Shown in pieces: positions 1 to 6,935 of a stretch of 64,000 bases of DNA. The notes beneath the pieces were generated by a model. It was not told the DNA's origin. It did no database searches and saw only the letters and a program-made list of their open reading frames with translations. Within the stretch, counting starts at the first letter, position 1, and every line of letters begins with the position of its first letter. A program made the position numbers and the translations under genes. The stretch is from positions 9,218,326 to 9,282,325 of the forward strand of contig NC_020504.1 in the NCBI RefSeq assembly GCF_000349325.1, read 5' to 3'. The stretch is from Streptomyces davaonensis JCM 4913. GTDB lineage: Bacteria; Actinomycetota; Actinomycetes; Streptomycetales; Streptomycetaceae.

Positions 1-1078
1 TCCGCCCGACGAGGCAGATCATCAGCACCGTGAGGACCAGCGCCACGCCCAGATGAACGGCGTGCTGCCAAGCACGCATCCGCCGCGGGGAACGGGCCGC
101 CATCACGAACGCCGCCGCCAGGACCAGCACCGCGTCCACGGCCACCAGCCACCACACCCGGCCGTCGTAGTCGGCGAGCGTGCCGAGGTTGAGGGTCGCG
201 GTCTCCTTACCGCGCAGCACCTCGTCCAGCACATGCGGCATCGGCAGGCCGAACGGGCCGTCCACCCGGCCCTCCCAGGTGGCGCCCAAGCCGATGGTGA
301 GCGCCAGCCACACCAGGTTCGGCAGCCCGAGCAGAATGACGGCGAGGGTCTCCCGCGCGTGCCCGCGGGCCACGGCCACGACCAGGCCGATCACCACACC
401 CAGGGCGACGCAGGCCAGCAGCAGCACGACCATGGCGTACGCGGCAGGGCGCACCGACTCCTGGAAGCGCAGCAGCCGGGGCGGCAGCGGAGCGCCCCGC
501 GACACCAGCAGGGCGAGGATCATGACGCCCGCGAGCCACAGCAGTCCGAAGAACAGCGTCGCCGGGACGTCGGTGCGAAAGCCCACCTTCGGCGAGACCC
601 CGAACAGCTCACCCAGGTCGCTCAGCGTGTCGTCACCGAGCGCGATGGTGAAGTCCTGGCGGGCGGTCAGGGCCAGACCCAGCAGCGCCAGCAGCCACAG
701 CAGGGCGACCCGGCCGGCCCAGCCCGCCAGTTCGCGCGCACCCGTCACCGCCCGGTGTCGCAGCGGCCGCAGGAAGGCGGCGGCAGTCACCAGGGCACCG
801 GCGAGCGTGACGGAGAGGGGGATCACGGTGAGACCGGCCGCGGACTCGGCGAGGCCGCCGGCGTCGCCCGACATCTCGACCGTGCCGCCGACGGCCGTGA
901 CCACGGTCGCGGCGACGACCCGGGGGAAGGCGTTGTCCGGCAGGTCCGTCGCGCCCGCCGCCCACAGGCCCAGCGCGGCGACGACCCCCATGGCGATCAG
1001 CCCGGCCAGCACGGCGATCAGGGCCTGCGGCCAGCCGTGCCGGGCAACTGCCTGGTCGGAGGGGGTGCGAGCGCTCAC
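1..1078 (-). CDS. Streptophobe-family integral membrane protein (3' end outside window)
   Basis: Read on the minus strand from a GTG at 1078 (starting MSARTPSDQAV); about 359 codons are open to the window edge, so the C-terminus is missing. The product is almost entirely hydrophobic helices: one near residues 19-42, then several Leu/Val/Ala-rich segments separated by short polar loops such as the DFTIALGDDTLSDLGELFG stretch. This pattern and its placement head-to-head with a DUF6777 gene fit the streptophobe family, a Streptomyces-restricted group of membrane proteins of unknown function. No catalytic motif is visible. The longer open frames on the plus strand here are shadows. The family call is from memory of its look, not a search. 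Confidence 0.72.
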   Translation of the reverse strand, partial: MSARTPSDQAVARHGWPQALIAVLAGLIAMGVVAALGLWAAGATDLPDNAFPRVVAATVVTAVGGTVEMSGDAGGLAESAAGLTVIPLSVTLAGALVTAAAFLRPLRHRAVTGARELAGWAGRVALLWLLALLGLALTARQDFTIALGDDTLSDLGELFGVSPKVGFRTDVPATLFFGLLWLAGVMILALLVSRGAPLPPRLLRFQESVRPAAYAMVVLLLACVALGVVIGLVVAVARGHARETLAVILLGLPNLVWLALTIGLGATWEGRVDGPFGLPMPHVLDEVLRGKETATLNLGTLADYDGRVWWLVAVDAVLVLAAAFVMAARSPRRMRAWQHAVHLGVALVLTVLMICLVGR

Positions 1079-1237
1079 CCTGCCACGCTAAGCAGCACCG
1101 GCGCCGCCCGCCCGCCGGGAGGTCCGTCCGCGTCGGCTTGCGCACCGCGCGGGACAGGAGCACACAATGGTCACGATGTGGAAACGCGGCTAATGAGATG
1201 AATTGTCGCGAAAGTCCCGCATCGGGAAGAAGGGATC

Positions 1238-2521
1238 GTGAGCGTCGAACCTCCGTCGTCCGGACGCCCCACGGGACCCCCCTCGGGCCCCCTGTCCGGT
1301 CCCTCGCAACCGCCTGCCGGACCGCCCTCCGGCAGCGGCGGAGTCCCCTCCTCCCAGCCTCCGAGCAGCGGCGGCGGAGTCCCGCCCGGCCCGCCCACCG
1401 GCGGCAGCGGTGGCGGCGGTGTCCCCCCGGAGCCGGAACCCCACCGGCCCTGGTGGCGATCCGTACCGCGCATCGCCGTCGTGGCCACGGCGGTGGTGGC
1501 CGCCGTGGTGATCGCCCTGGTCTTCAGCCGCGGTGACGGCGGCTCCGGCTCCGGCGGCGAGGTCTTCCTCCAGGCCGCGGGCAAGTCCGGCCCCGACCCC
1601 TTCACCGAGTCCACCGCCACGGACAGCTCCGCCCCACCGGTCACCCCGACCCCGGCCGCCACCGACTCCGCCAATGCCGTCCAGGGTGTCGACGGCGGCG
1701 CCCCCGGTCTGTACGGCGGCACCCGCAACGTCGCGAGCTGCGATGTGGAGAAGCAGATCAAGGCGCTCCAGGCGGCCCCGGCGAAGAACAAGGCGTTCGC
1801 CTCCGTGGCCGGCGTCGACCCGTCCGGTGTCCCGGCCTATCTGCGTGACCTGACCCCCGTGCAACTGCGCATGGACACCCGCGTCACCAACCACGGCTAC
1901 CGCGACGGCAGCGCCACCAGCTATCAGGCCGTCCTCCAGAGCGGCACCGCCGTCCTCGTCGACGACCGCGGCGAGCCCCGGGTTCGCTGCGCCTGCGGCA
2001 ACCCGCTGACCCCGCCGGTCGCCCAGCAGTCCACGCCGAAGCCCACCGGCGACTCCTGGCCGTCGTACAGCTCCTCGAACGTGGTGGTGGTCCAGCCCGC
2101 CACGGTCGTCATCAATGTCTTCGTGGTCTACGACCCCGAGCACGACGACTGGTTCCACCGGCACCCCGGCGACACCGGGGGCAAGGACCAGAAGACGGAC
2201 CCGCCCGCCCACCAGCCCAAGCCGTCGACGATCACACCGCCCTCGACGTCCCCCGGCACCACGACGGCCTGCCCGTCGCCGCCCACGGGAACGCCCACCG
2301 GTGAGGCGACCGACTGCCCGACGTCACCGTCCGCACCGACCTCGCCCTCCGAGCCGACCACCCCGTCCGAGCCGACGAGCCCGCCGACCTCGGAACCCCC
2401 GTCGGAACCGGAGACGGCCGGCACCTCCAGCCCCGAGGTGCCGCTCGCTTCCACCACGACCGCCACGGCCTCCACCTCGCTCGCGACGAGCGGGAGTCCC
2501 TCTCTCTCGCCCGCGGTGTGA
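1238..2521 (+). CDS. DUF6777 domain membrane-anchored protein
   Basis: A 427-residue protein starting at GTG 1238 behind a purine-rich GAAGAAGGGA. Residues 1-70 are a Pro/Gly/Ser-rich cytoplasmic tail, 78-97 form one transmembrane helix after a Trp/Arg-rich stretch, and the remainder is outside the membrane. The conserved block runs from about residue 155 (GGTRNVASCDVEKQI) to about 260 (RVRCACGNPLTPP) and matches the DUF6777 pattern, including the paired cysteines of the CAC motif. The last 130 residues are a Thr/Pro/Ser-rich low-complexity tail typical of a cell-wall-spanning region. It is divergent from the streptophobe gene, a neighbour pair I associate with Streptomyces. Function unknown; a type II single-pass envelope protein is the structural inference. 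Confidence 0.8.
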   Translation: MSVEPPSSGRPTGPPSGPLSGPSQPPAGPPSGSGGVPSSQPPSSGGGVPPGPPTGGSGGGGVPPEPEPHRPWWRSVPRIAVVATAVVAAVVIALVFSRGDGGSGSGGEVFLQAAGKSGPDPFTESTATDSSAPPVTPTPAATDSANAVQGVDGGAPGLYGGTRNVASCDVEKQIKALQAAPAKNKAFASVAGVDPSGVPAYLRDLTPVQLRMDTRVTNHGYRDGSATSYQAVLQSGTAVLVDDRGEPRVRCACGNPLTPPVAQQSTPKPTGDSWPSYSSSNVVVVQPATVVINVFVVYDPEHDDWFHRHPGDTGGKDQKTDPPAHQPKPSTITPPSTSPGTTTACPSPPTGTPTGEATDCPTSPSAPTSPSEPTTPSEPTSPPTSEPPSEPETAGTSSPEVPLASTTTATASTSLATSGSPSLSPAV

Positions 2522-2620
2522 CGCACCCGGCTCCCGGCACGGGGACTGCCCGGCGCGGCACTGGGTAAGAGGGCTGGTGCAGCAGCGTCCGGCCGAGGCC
2601 GGCTTCCGAGAGAGACACGC

Positions 2621-3073
2621 ATGATCGAACACGACGGGGCAGTGATTCCGACCGGCTTCGACGTGCCCGTGGAACCGCTCCGGCAGGCGGCCCACTACAG
2701 CGGGGAGCCGGGGTGCATCGCCGAGGCACGCTCCTTCGCCACCGTCTTCCTCGGCCGGCTGCGCACGGAATGGTGCGCCGACATCGGCGACCGGACCCAC
2801 GAAGCGGTCCTGCTGGTCGTCAGCGAGCTGGTCACCAACGCCGACCGGCACAGCAACGGCCCGTACATCCTGGACCTGGAGGGCACCGACGCCCAGGTCG
2901 CGGTCTGCGTCTACGACAGCAGCGCCGCACCGCCCCGCCGCTTTCCCCGCGACCCCGAGCGGGTCGGACGGCACGGCCTGGAGATAGTGCACGCGCTGGC
3001 GACGGACGTCGCCGTCGAACGCGTCCCGGTCGGCAAGCGGATCCGCGCGGTGGTCCGGCTGACCGGCCGGTGA
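2621..3073 (+). CDS. RsbW-like ATP-binding regulatory protein
   Basis: A 150-residue single-domain protein of the HATPase_c_2 (anti-sigma RsbW/SpoIIAB-like) class. The N-box reads ELVTNADRHSNG (residues 68-79) and the G1-like region has VGRHGLEIVHALA (about 120-132), where the GHKL ATP lid would sit. There is no dimerisation or histidine phosphotransfer domain, so it is not a sensor kinase. Known relatives bind anti-sigma antagonists or sigma factors and control stress sigma activity in Streptomyces, where tens of paralogues exist; no partner is encoded next to it. GAGAGAG precedes the ATG. Two more genes of this class lie at 57847 and 62574 in the window. Confidence 0.85.
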   Translation: MIEHDGAVIPTGFDVPVEPLRQAAHYSGEPGCIAEARSFATVFLGRLRTEWCADIGDRTHEAVLLVVSELVTNADRHSNGPYILDLEGTDAQVAVCVYDSSAAPPRRFPRDPERVGRHGLEIVHALATDVAVERVPVGKRIRAVVRLTGR

Positions 3074-3110
3074 CCGAGGTCCGGTCAACTCCCTGTTCGC
3101 GCAGGGCGAT

Positions 3111-3125
3111 TCTTCCCAGGGCAGA
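3111..3125. promoter_or_regulatory. PopR-type palindrome before popR (one mismatch)
   Basis: TCTTCC-CAG-GGCAGA differs in one base from TCTGCC-N3-GGCAGA, the palindrome I recall for PopR. It lies 45 bp upstream of the popR start and just upstream of the expected -35 region, so autoregulation is plausible. A second short inverted repeat, CCCTG-TTCGCG-CAGGG, sits at 3091-3106. Site identity is inferred by comparison with the perfect copy at 4907. Confidence 0.55.
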
Positions 3126-3158
3126 ACGCCGGACCCTTCCCCGCGCGGCCACGGCTCC

Positions 3159-3171
3159 TAGGCTGGGAAGG
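3159..3171 (+). promoter_or_regulatory. Probable -10 element of a leaderless popR mRNA
   Basis: TAGGCT at 3159-3164 fits the actinobacterial TANNNT -10 box and ends six bases before the GTG at 3171. That spacing would put the transcription start on or next to the start codon, giving a leaderless message. The GGGAAG directly abutting the GTG is too close to act as a ribosome site for it. Confidence 0.4.
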
Positions 3172-3572
3172 TGAGCAACCAAGCGCCGAACCAAGCCCGC
3201 GTGATCCCGCTGCGCCCGCCGATGCGCCAGGAACCCCCGCGCCCCGACTCCGGGCCCGCACCCAGGGAACCCCTGTGGCGGGACCTGGTCGGTGACGTCC
3301 TGCGGCGCGAGCGCCTCGCCCAGGAGCGCACCCTCAAGGACGTGGCCGACGCCGCCCGGATCTCGATGCCCTACCTCTCCGAGGTGGAACGCGGCCGCAA
3401 GGAGGCCTCCTCGGAGGTCCTCGCGGCCGCCGCCCACGCCCTCGGGCTCGGCCTCGGCGACCTGCTGTCCCGGGCCCAGGGCGAGCTGATCCGCCTCACC
3501 AGCCGCCACAGCACGGTCGGCGGACGCGGCACGGCCGGATCGTCGTACAACGGACTCTGCCTGGCCGCCTGA
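3171..3572 (+). CDS. popR: PopR, XRE-type activator of clpP3-clpP4
   Basis: A 133-residue DNA-binding protein. After a Pro-rich N-terminal 40 residues comes a single helix-turn-helix of the ClgR/PopR type (about 43-105), with TLKDVADAARISMPYLSEVERG as turn and recognition helix. The protein ends in LAA. That is the key point: S. lividans PopR is known to be degraded by ClpP1P2 through its C-terminal alanines, and the same di-alanine end is present here. It faces the clpP3-clpP4 operon tail to tail with an 18-bp gap, and PopR-like palindromes precede both transcription units. In the known circuit PopR accumulates when ClpP1P2 fails and switches on the backup ClpP3P4. ClgR is the alternative, but the neighbours favour PopR. 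Confidence 0.88.
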   Translation: MSNQAPNQARVIPLRPPMRQEPPRPDSGPAPREPLWRDLVGDVLRRERLAQERTLKDVADAARISMPYLSEVERGRKEASSEVLAAAAHALGLGLGDLLSRAQGELIRLTSRHSTVGGRGTAGSSYNGLCLAA

Positions 3573-3590
3573 CGGCCGCCGCCCGGCGCC

Positions 3591-4193
3591 TCACACCCCG
3601 GCGAGGCGCCGGCTCACCACCTGGTCGGCGAGGCCGTACGCCACGGCCTCCTCGGCGGTGAACACCTTGTCGCGGTCCATGTCGGCGCGCAGCGTCGCCA
3701 CCTCGTGGTGGGTGTGCCGGGCCAGCACCTCCTCGACCTGTGCGCGGATCCGGACCATCTCCTTGGCCTGGAGCGCCAGGTCGGAGACCGTGCCCTGCCG
3801 CCCGCCGCTGGCCGGCTGGCCGAGCAGCACCCGGGAGTGCTCCAGCACCGACCGCCGCCCGGGATCCCCGCCCGCCAGCAGCACCGCCGCCGTGGACGCC
3901 GCCTGCCCCACGCAGAACGTGGAGATCGGCGCCTGGACGTAGGTCATCGTGTCGTAGATCGCCATCAGCGAAGTGAACGATCCACCGGGGGAGTTGATGT
4001 AGATCGCGATCTCGTGCTCGGGCGCCGCCGACTCCAGATGGAGGAGTTGCGCGATGACGACATTGGCCACCCCGTCGTCGATCTCCGTGCCCAGAAAGAT
4101 GATCCGCTCGTTCAGCAGGCGGCTGAACACATCGAAGGAACGCTCACCCTGCGGGGTGCGCTCGATGACGTTCGGAATCGTGTAACTCCCCAT
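3591..4193 (-). CDS. clpP4: ClpP4-like ATP-dependent Clp protease subunit lacking the catalytic His
   Basis: A 200-residue ClpP-family protein, second gene of the operon, starting two bases after the stop of the upstream clpP. The fold signatures are intact: YINSPGG (65-71), the nucleophile region GQAAS with Ser100, and DRDKVF with Asp175 as the expected acid. The segment that normally reads M-x-HQP reads [10 protein letters not shown], so position 125 is Gly (codon GGC) where the catalytic histidine belongs. As written the subunit should be proteolytically inactive and probably acts in a mixed ring with the partner at 4196. The ClpP3/ClpP4 naming follows operon order and the PopR neighbour. 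Whether other Streptomyces ClpP4 proteins share the Gly I cannot check. Confidence 0.85.
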   Translation of the reverse strand: MGSYTIPNVIERTPQGERSFDVFSRLLNERIIFLGTEIDDGVANVVIAQLLHLESAAPEHEIAIYINSPGGSFTSLMAIYDTMTYVQAPISTFCVGQAASTAAVLLAGGDPGRRSVLEHSRVLLGQPASGGRQGTVSDLALQAKEMVRIRAQVEEVLARHTHHEVATLRADMDRDKVFTAEEAVAYGLADQVVSRRLAGV

Positions 4194-4195
4194 GA

Positions 4196-4834
4196 CTACA
4201 GCCCCATCCGTCGTTTTCCGGCAGCCGGGCTGACATCCGTGAAGGACTCCACCACCCGGTCGACCATGCCGTACTCGAGGGCCTCCTCGGCCGTGAACCA
4301 GCGGTCCCGGTCGCCGTCGCGGGAGATCGTCTCCGGGCTCTGGCCGGTGTGCTCGGCGGTGATCCGCTCGATGGTCTTCTTCGTGTGCTCCAGGTTCTCC
4401 GCCTGGATCTCGATGTCCGCGGTGGTGCCGCCGATCCCGGCCGACGGCTGGTGCATCATGATCCGCGCGTTGGGCAGCGAGTAACGCTTGCCCGCGGCGC
4501 CGACGCTCAGCAGGAACTGGCCCATGCTGGCGGCGAACCCCATCGCGAGCGTCGAGACGTCGTTCGGGATCAGCCGCATCGTGTCGTAGATGGCGAGGCC
4601 CGCGTGGACCGAGCCGCCCGGGCTGTTGATGAACAGGCTGATGTCGGTGCGCGGGTCCTCCGCGGAAAGGATCAGCAACTGCGCGCACACCCGGTTCGCG
4701 GAGACCTCGTCGACCTGGGTGCCCAGCAGCACGATCCGCTGCCCGAGCAACTGAGCCGCCAACTGGTCGTCGAACCGGGTGGGCGGGGTGTCGCCCTCCT
4801 CCGCCCGCGGAGCGAGCGCGGTGAGTGGAGTCAT
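4196..4834 (-). CDS. clpP3: ClpP3, ATP-dependent Clp protease proteolytic subunit
   Basis: A 212-residue serine protease with a complete ClpP triad: Ser103 in GFAASMGQ, His128 in IMMHQPS and Asp177 in DRDRWF. The start is the ATG at 4834 behind GAGGAG; an upstream in-frame ATG has no ribosome site. ClpP forms tetradecameric chambers fed by Clp ATPases in the cytoplasm. It is the first gene of a two-gene operon with the His-less subunit and is preceded by tandem PopR-type sites at 4907-4936. The family usually has a short propeptide, and the 20-residue charged N-terminus (to about TRFDDQL) may serve as one. ClpP3 is named because this pair, unlike clpP1-clpP2, goes with PopR. Confidence 0.87.
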   Translation of the reverse strand: MTPLTALAPRAEEGDTPPTRFDDQLAAQLLGQRIVLLGTQVDEVSANRVCAQLLILSAEDPRTDISLFINSPGGSVHAGLAIYDTMRLIPNDVSTLAMGFAASMGQFLLSVGAAGKRYSLPNARIMMHQPSAGIGGTTADIEIQAENLEHTKKTIERITAEHTGQSPETISRDGDRDRWFTAEEALEYGMVDRVVESFTDVSPAAGKRRMGL

Positions 4835-4906
4835 GGGATCTCCTCGTCGTGGCGTGGATACCGTCGACTCCACTGTTGCCCGCGGACCCGCTCCACCGGG
4901 GATTTC

Positions 4907-4936
4907 TCTGCCCGCGGCAGATTCGCCCAGAGCAGA
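4907..4936. promoter_or_regulatory. Tandem PopR-type operator of the clpP3-clpP4 operon
   Basis: TCTGCC-CGC-GGCAGA at 4907-4921 is a perfect 6-3-6 palindrome and agrees with the TCTGCC-N3-GGCAGA motif I recall for PopR. Directly beyond it 4922-4936 reads TTCGCC-CAG-AGCAGA, a degenerate second copy in the same phase. The pair lies 73-102 bp upstream of clpP3, a normal place for an activator. It also lies within 100 bp of the divergent VOC gene at 5002. Confidence 0.75.
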
Positions 4937-5001
4937 GCGATGAGTTCCGGCGCGAGCATGGGTCGATACAGGTGACCGCGTTCCACGCCCAGGAGGTACT
5001 C

Positions 5002-5484
5002 ATGGCCAGCAACGGTTTCACCACGTGTCTCTGGTTCGACACCCAGGCCGAGGAAGCCGCCGACTTCTACGTCTCCGTCTTCAAGAACTCCAGCATCGGC
5101 AGGACGGCCCGCTACCCCGAGGGCTCCATGCGCCCCGCCGGAACGGTGATGACGGTGGAGTTCACGGCCAACGGCCACCCGTTCCTCGCGCTCAACGGCG
5201 GCCCGCAGTTCAAGTTCAACGAGGCGATCTCCCTCATGATCTTCTGCGAGGACCAGGAGGAGATCGACTACTACTGGAACAGGCTCATCGAGAACGGCGG
5301 CGAGCCCGGCCCCTGCGGCTGGCTCAAGGACCGGTACGGCGTGTCCTGGCAGGTCATCCCCGACAGCCTCGACGCCATGACCAGCGACCCGGACCCGGCG
5401 AAGGCATCGCGCGCCACGCAGGCGATGCTCAGCATGGGCAAGCTCGACATCGCCGCCCTGAAGAAGGCGTACGACGGCGAGTGA
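5002..5484 (+). CDS. VOC family protein (PhnB/3-demethylubiquinone methyltransferase-like fold)
   Basis: A 160-residue cytoplasmic protein starting at ATG 5002 behind a perfect AGGAGG; upstream in-frame starts lack a site. It opens with [21 protein letters not shown], followed by [24 protein letters not shown] and [10 protein letters not shown], the pattern of PhnB-type vicinal-oxygen-chelate proteins, often annotated 3-demethylubiquinone-9 3-methyltransferase. That name is a misnomer, as no SAM domain is present. The C-terminal helix with [19 protein letters not shown] is typical of the group. Substrate unknown. It stands alone, divergent from clpP3 and convergent with the SGNH lipoprotein four bases away. 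Confidence 0.85.
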   Translation: MASNGFTTCLWFDTQAEEAADFYVSVFKNSSIGRTARYPEGSMRPAGTVMTVEFTANGHPFLALNGGPQFKFNEAISLMIFCEDQEEIDYYWNRLIENGGEPGPCGWLKDRYGVSWQVIPDSLDAMTSDPDPAKASRATQAMLSMGKLDIAALKKAYDGE

Positions 5485-5488
5485 GACC

Positions 5489-6382
5489 TCAGTCGCCGCG
5501 GATCACCCGGGTGACCTCCCGCGCCATCCGCAGGATGCCGGGCGACCGGACCGGGCACGGCTTCGGGGTCGATGTGGTGGGCGCCAGACAGAAGTGCAGA
5601 TAGTCGTCGTCGCGGTGCAGGGCGGTGCGGTCACGGCCCGGCGCGGTGCAGTAGTCCGGGTGCGCACGCTCGTAGTCCGTGCAGGGCAGCTCCCGCACCC
5701 AGGTGTAGCGGGCCTGCTCGGCGCTCACCGTCCGCCCGGCGTCCGCGACGAGATCGCCCGAGGCGTCGGCCTGCTCCTCGTAGAGCGCGTTCACCTGTCG
5801 GACCCGGTCGGGAGTGATCGGGTCCGGGCCCTGGAGCACCCAGACGATCCGCGGGCGGCGGTCCCCGCCCGCGGCGGCGATCTGCCCGGTGAGCTTCTTC
5901 AGATCCGCCGCGTACCGGTCGAAGTACGTCCGGGGATCGGCGTCGTGGGTGATGCCGTCCATGCAGGGCGTGTAGCCCCAGGCGTTGCCCCAGAACTGGA
6001 GCGCCACGAAGTCCGGGCGGAGCGAGCGCACCAGCGTGGCGGCCTTGTCGGCGTCCGGGACCAGCGACCGCTTGCCGGTGCCCTCCAGATAGTCGCAAGG
6101 GGTCGTGCCCGAGTACGGGGCACTGGTGTACTCGGCGCGCAACTCCCGGCGCAGCTCGGTCCCGAGCACCTTCTGCGCCTCCATCGCGAGCGAGTCGCCG
6201 AGGTACAGCACGGTCGGCGCCTTCACCGCGGCGGTCGGTGAGGCGGGCGCCTGCTGCTGGGTGGTGGCCGATGCCCTCGGTACCTCGGGGGCGGGTGCCT
6301 GGTCCGCCCCCGACGTCGGATCCCCGCAGCCGCCGAGCAGCGCCACGCCGAGCAGTAACCCCGCCATCCACGCCTTGCGCAT
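5489..6382 (-). CDS. SGNH/GDSL-type hydrolase lipoprotein
   Basis: A 297-residue secreted lipoprotein. The start at ATG 6382 gives a positively charged MRKAW, a Leu-rich core and lipobox LLGGC with Cys19 as lipidation site; GGGAG lies upstream. After a 35-residue Ala/Pro/Thr linker the enzyme domain begins with VLYLGDSLAME (block I, Ser64 in GDS). The last catalytic block is the D-x-x-H pair of DDDYLHFC near the C-terminus. The middle has LRPDFVALQFWGNAWGYTPC, a block found in SGNH domains of acyltransferase-linked proteins. Likely an envelope esterase or acetyl-transfer enzyme; substrate unknown. Several cysteines suggest disulfides outside the cell. Confidence 0.8.
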   Translation of the reverse strand: MRKAWMAGLLLGVALLGGCGDPTSGADQAPAPEVPRASATTQQQAPASPTAAVKAPTVLYLGDSLAMEAQKVLGTELRRELRAEYTSAPYSGTTPCDYLEGTGKRSLVPDADKAATLVRSLRPDFVALQFWGNAWGYTPCMDGITHDADPRTYFDRYAADLKKLTGQIAAAGGDRRPRIVWVLQGPDPITPDRVRQVNALYEEQADASGDLVADAGRTVSAEQARYTWVRELPCTDYERAHPDYCTAPGRDRTALHRDDDYLHFCLAPTTSTPKPCPVRSPGILRMAREVTRVIRGD

Positions 6383-6572
6383 GCGGCAACTCCCGCCCCG
6401 GAACCGGAAAACGGCTCCCCAGGCAAGCACAGCCGTGCCATCGGCGGAAGACCCGCGTCAACCACAGTCCACCGGGCACCCCCACGATCGAGTGATACGC
6501 GCCAACTGCCGTGAGCGTGCCCGCCGTTGATTCCTAGCGTGAACGCCGAGCACCGAATCCACAGGGAGAAGC

Positions 6573-6935
6573 ATGCGCATCGAGATCCGGGTCGCCACCG
6601 ACGACGGGCCCACGACCCTGGACCTGTACCGCTGGCTGCGCCGCGACCCGGACGTCCGCGGCCACGCCGACCTGTGCCTCGGCGCGCCGGCCGACGACGC
6701 GACCATGGGCGCCGCCGACGTCATCGACGTCGTGCTGGGTCACGGCATCGCCGCGCTCAACCTCGCCCTCTCCTACGTCGCCTGGCGCGCCGCCCGCCCC
6801 TCGGCCCCGGCCGTCACCCTCACCGTCGACGGCGTCTCCGTCACCGTGCAGGGGCCGTGCGACGAGGAGACGGTCCGTCTGCTGACCGGCCTGCTGGAGC
6901 GCCGTACGTCCGGCTCCGATCTGGAGTCCGTGTAG
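6573..6935 (+). CDS. EACC1, effector-associated constant component 1
   Basis: A 120-residue small protein. It starts with an edge strand (MRIEIRVATDDGPTTLDLYRWLRRDPDV), contains the ADVIDVVLGHGIAALNLALSYVAW helix and ends with a strand pair around VTLTVDGVSVTVQGPCDEETV. This pattern matches EACC1, described by comparative genomics as an invariant adaptor encoded next to variable effectors such as caspases in bacterial conflict systems. Its stop shares one base with the GTG of the caspase gene (TAGTG), so the two are translationally coupled. A TANNNT box, TAGCGT, lies at 6535-6540. The proposed role is linking a sensor or signal to effector activation; no biochemistry is known to me. Confidence 0.82.
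   Translation: MRIEIRVATDDGPTTLDLYRWLRRDPDVRGHADLCLGAPADDATMGAADVIDVVLGHGIAALNLALSYVAWRAARPSAPAVTLTVDGVSVTVQGPCDEETVRLLTGLLERRTSGSDLESV

Noticed and set aside
53..1201. Long plus-strand open frame over the streptophobe gene
   Set aside because: Residues are Gln/His/Arg/Pro-rich low-complexity with no motif; the minus strand has a clean membrane protein.
5002..5484. 3-demethylubiquinone methyltransferase
   Set aside because: There is no SAM-binding domain; the VOC/PhnB fold alone explains the sequence.
6527..6934. N-terminal extension of the caspase gene
   Set aside because: It overlaps EACC1 in another frame, is Arg-rich nonsense, and the GTG at 6935 fits TAGTG coupling.
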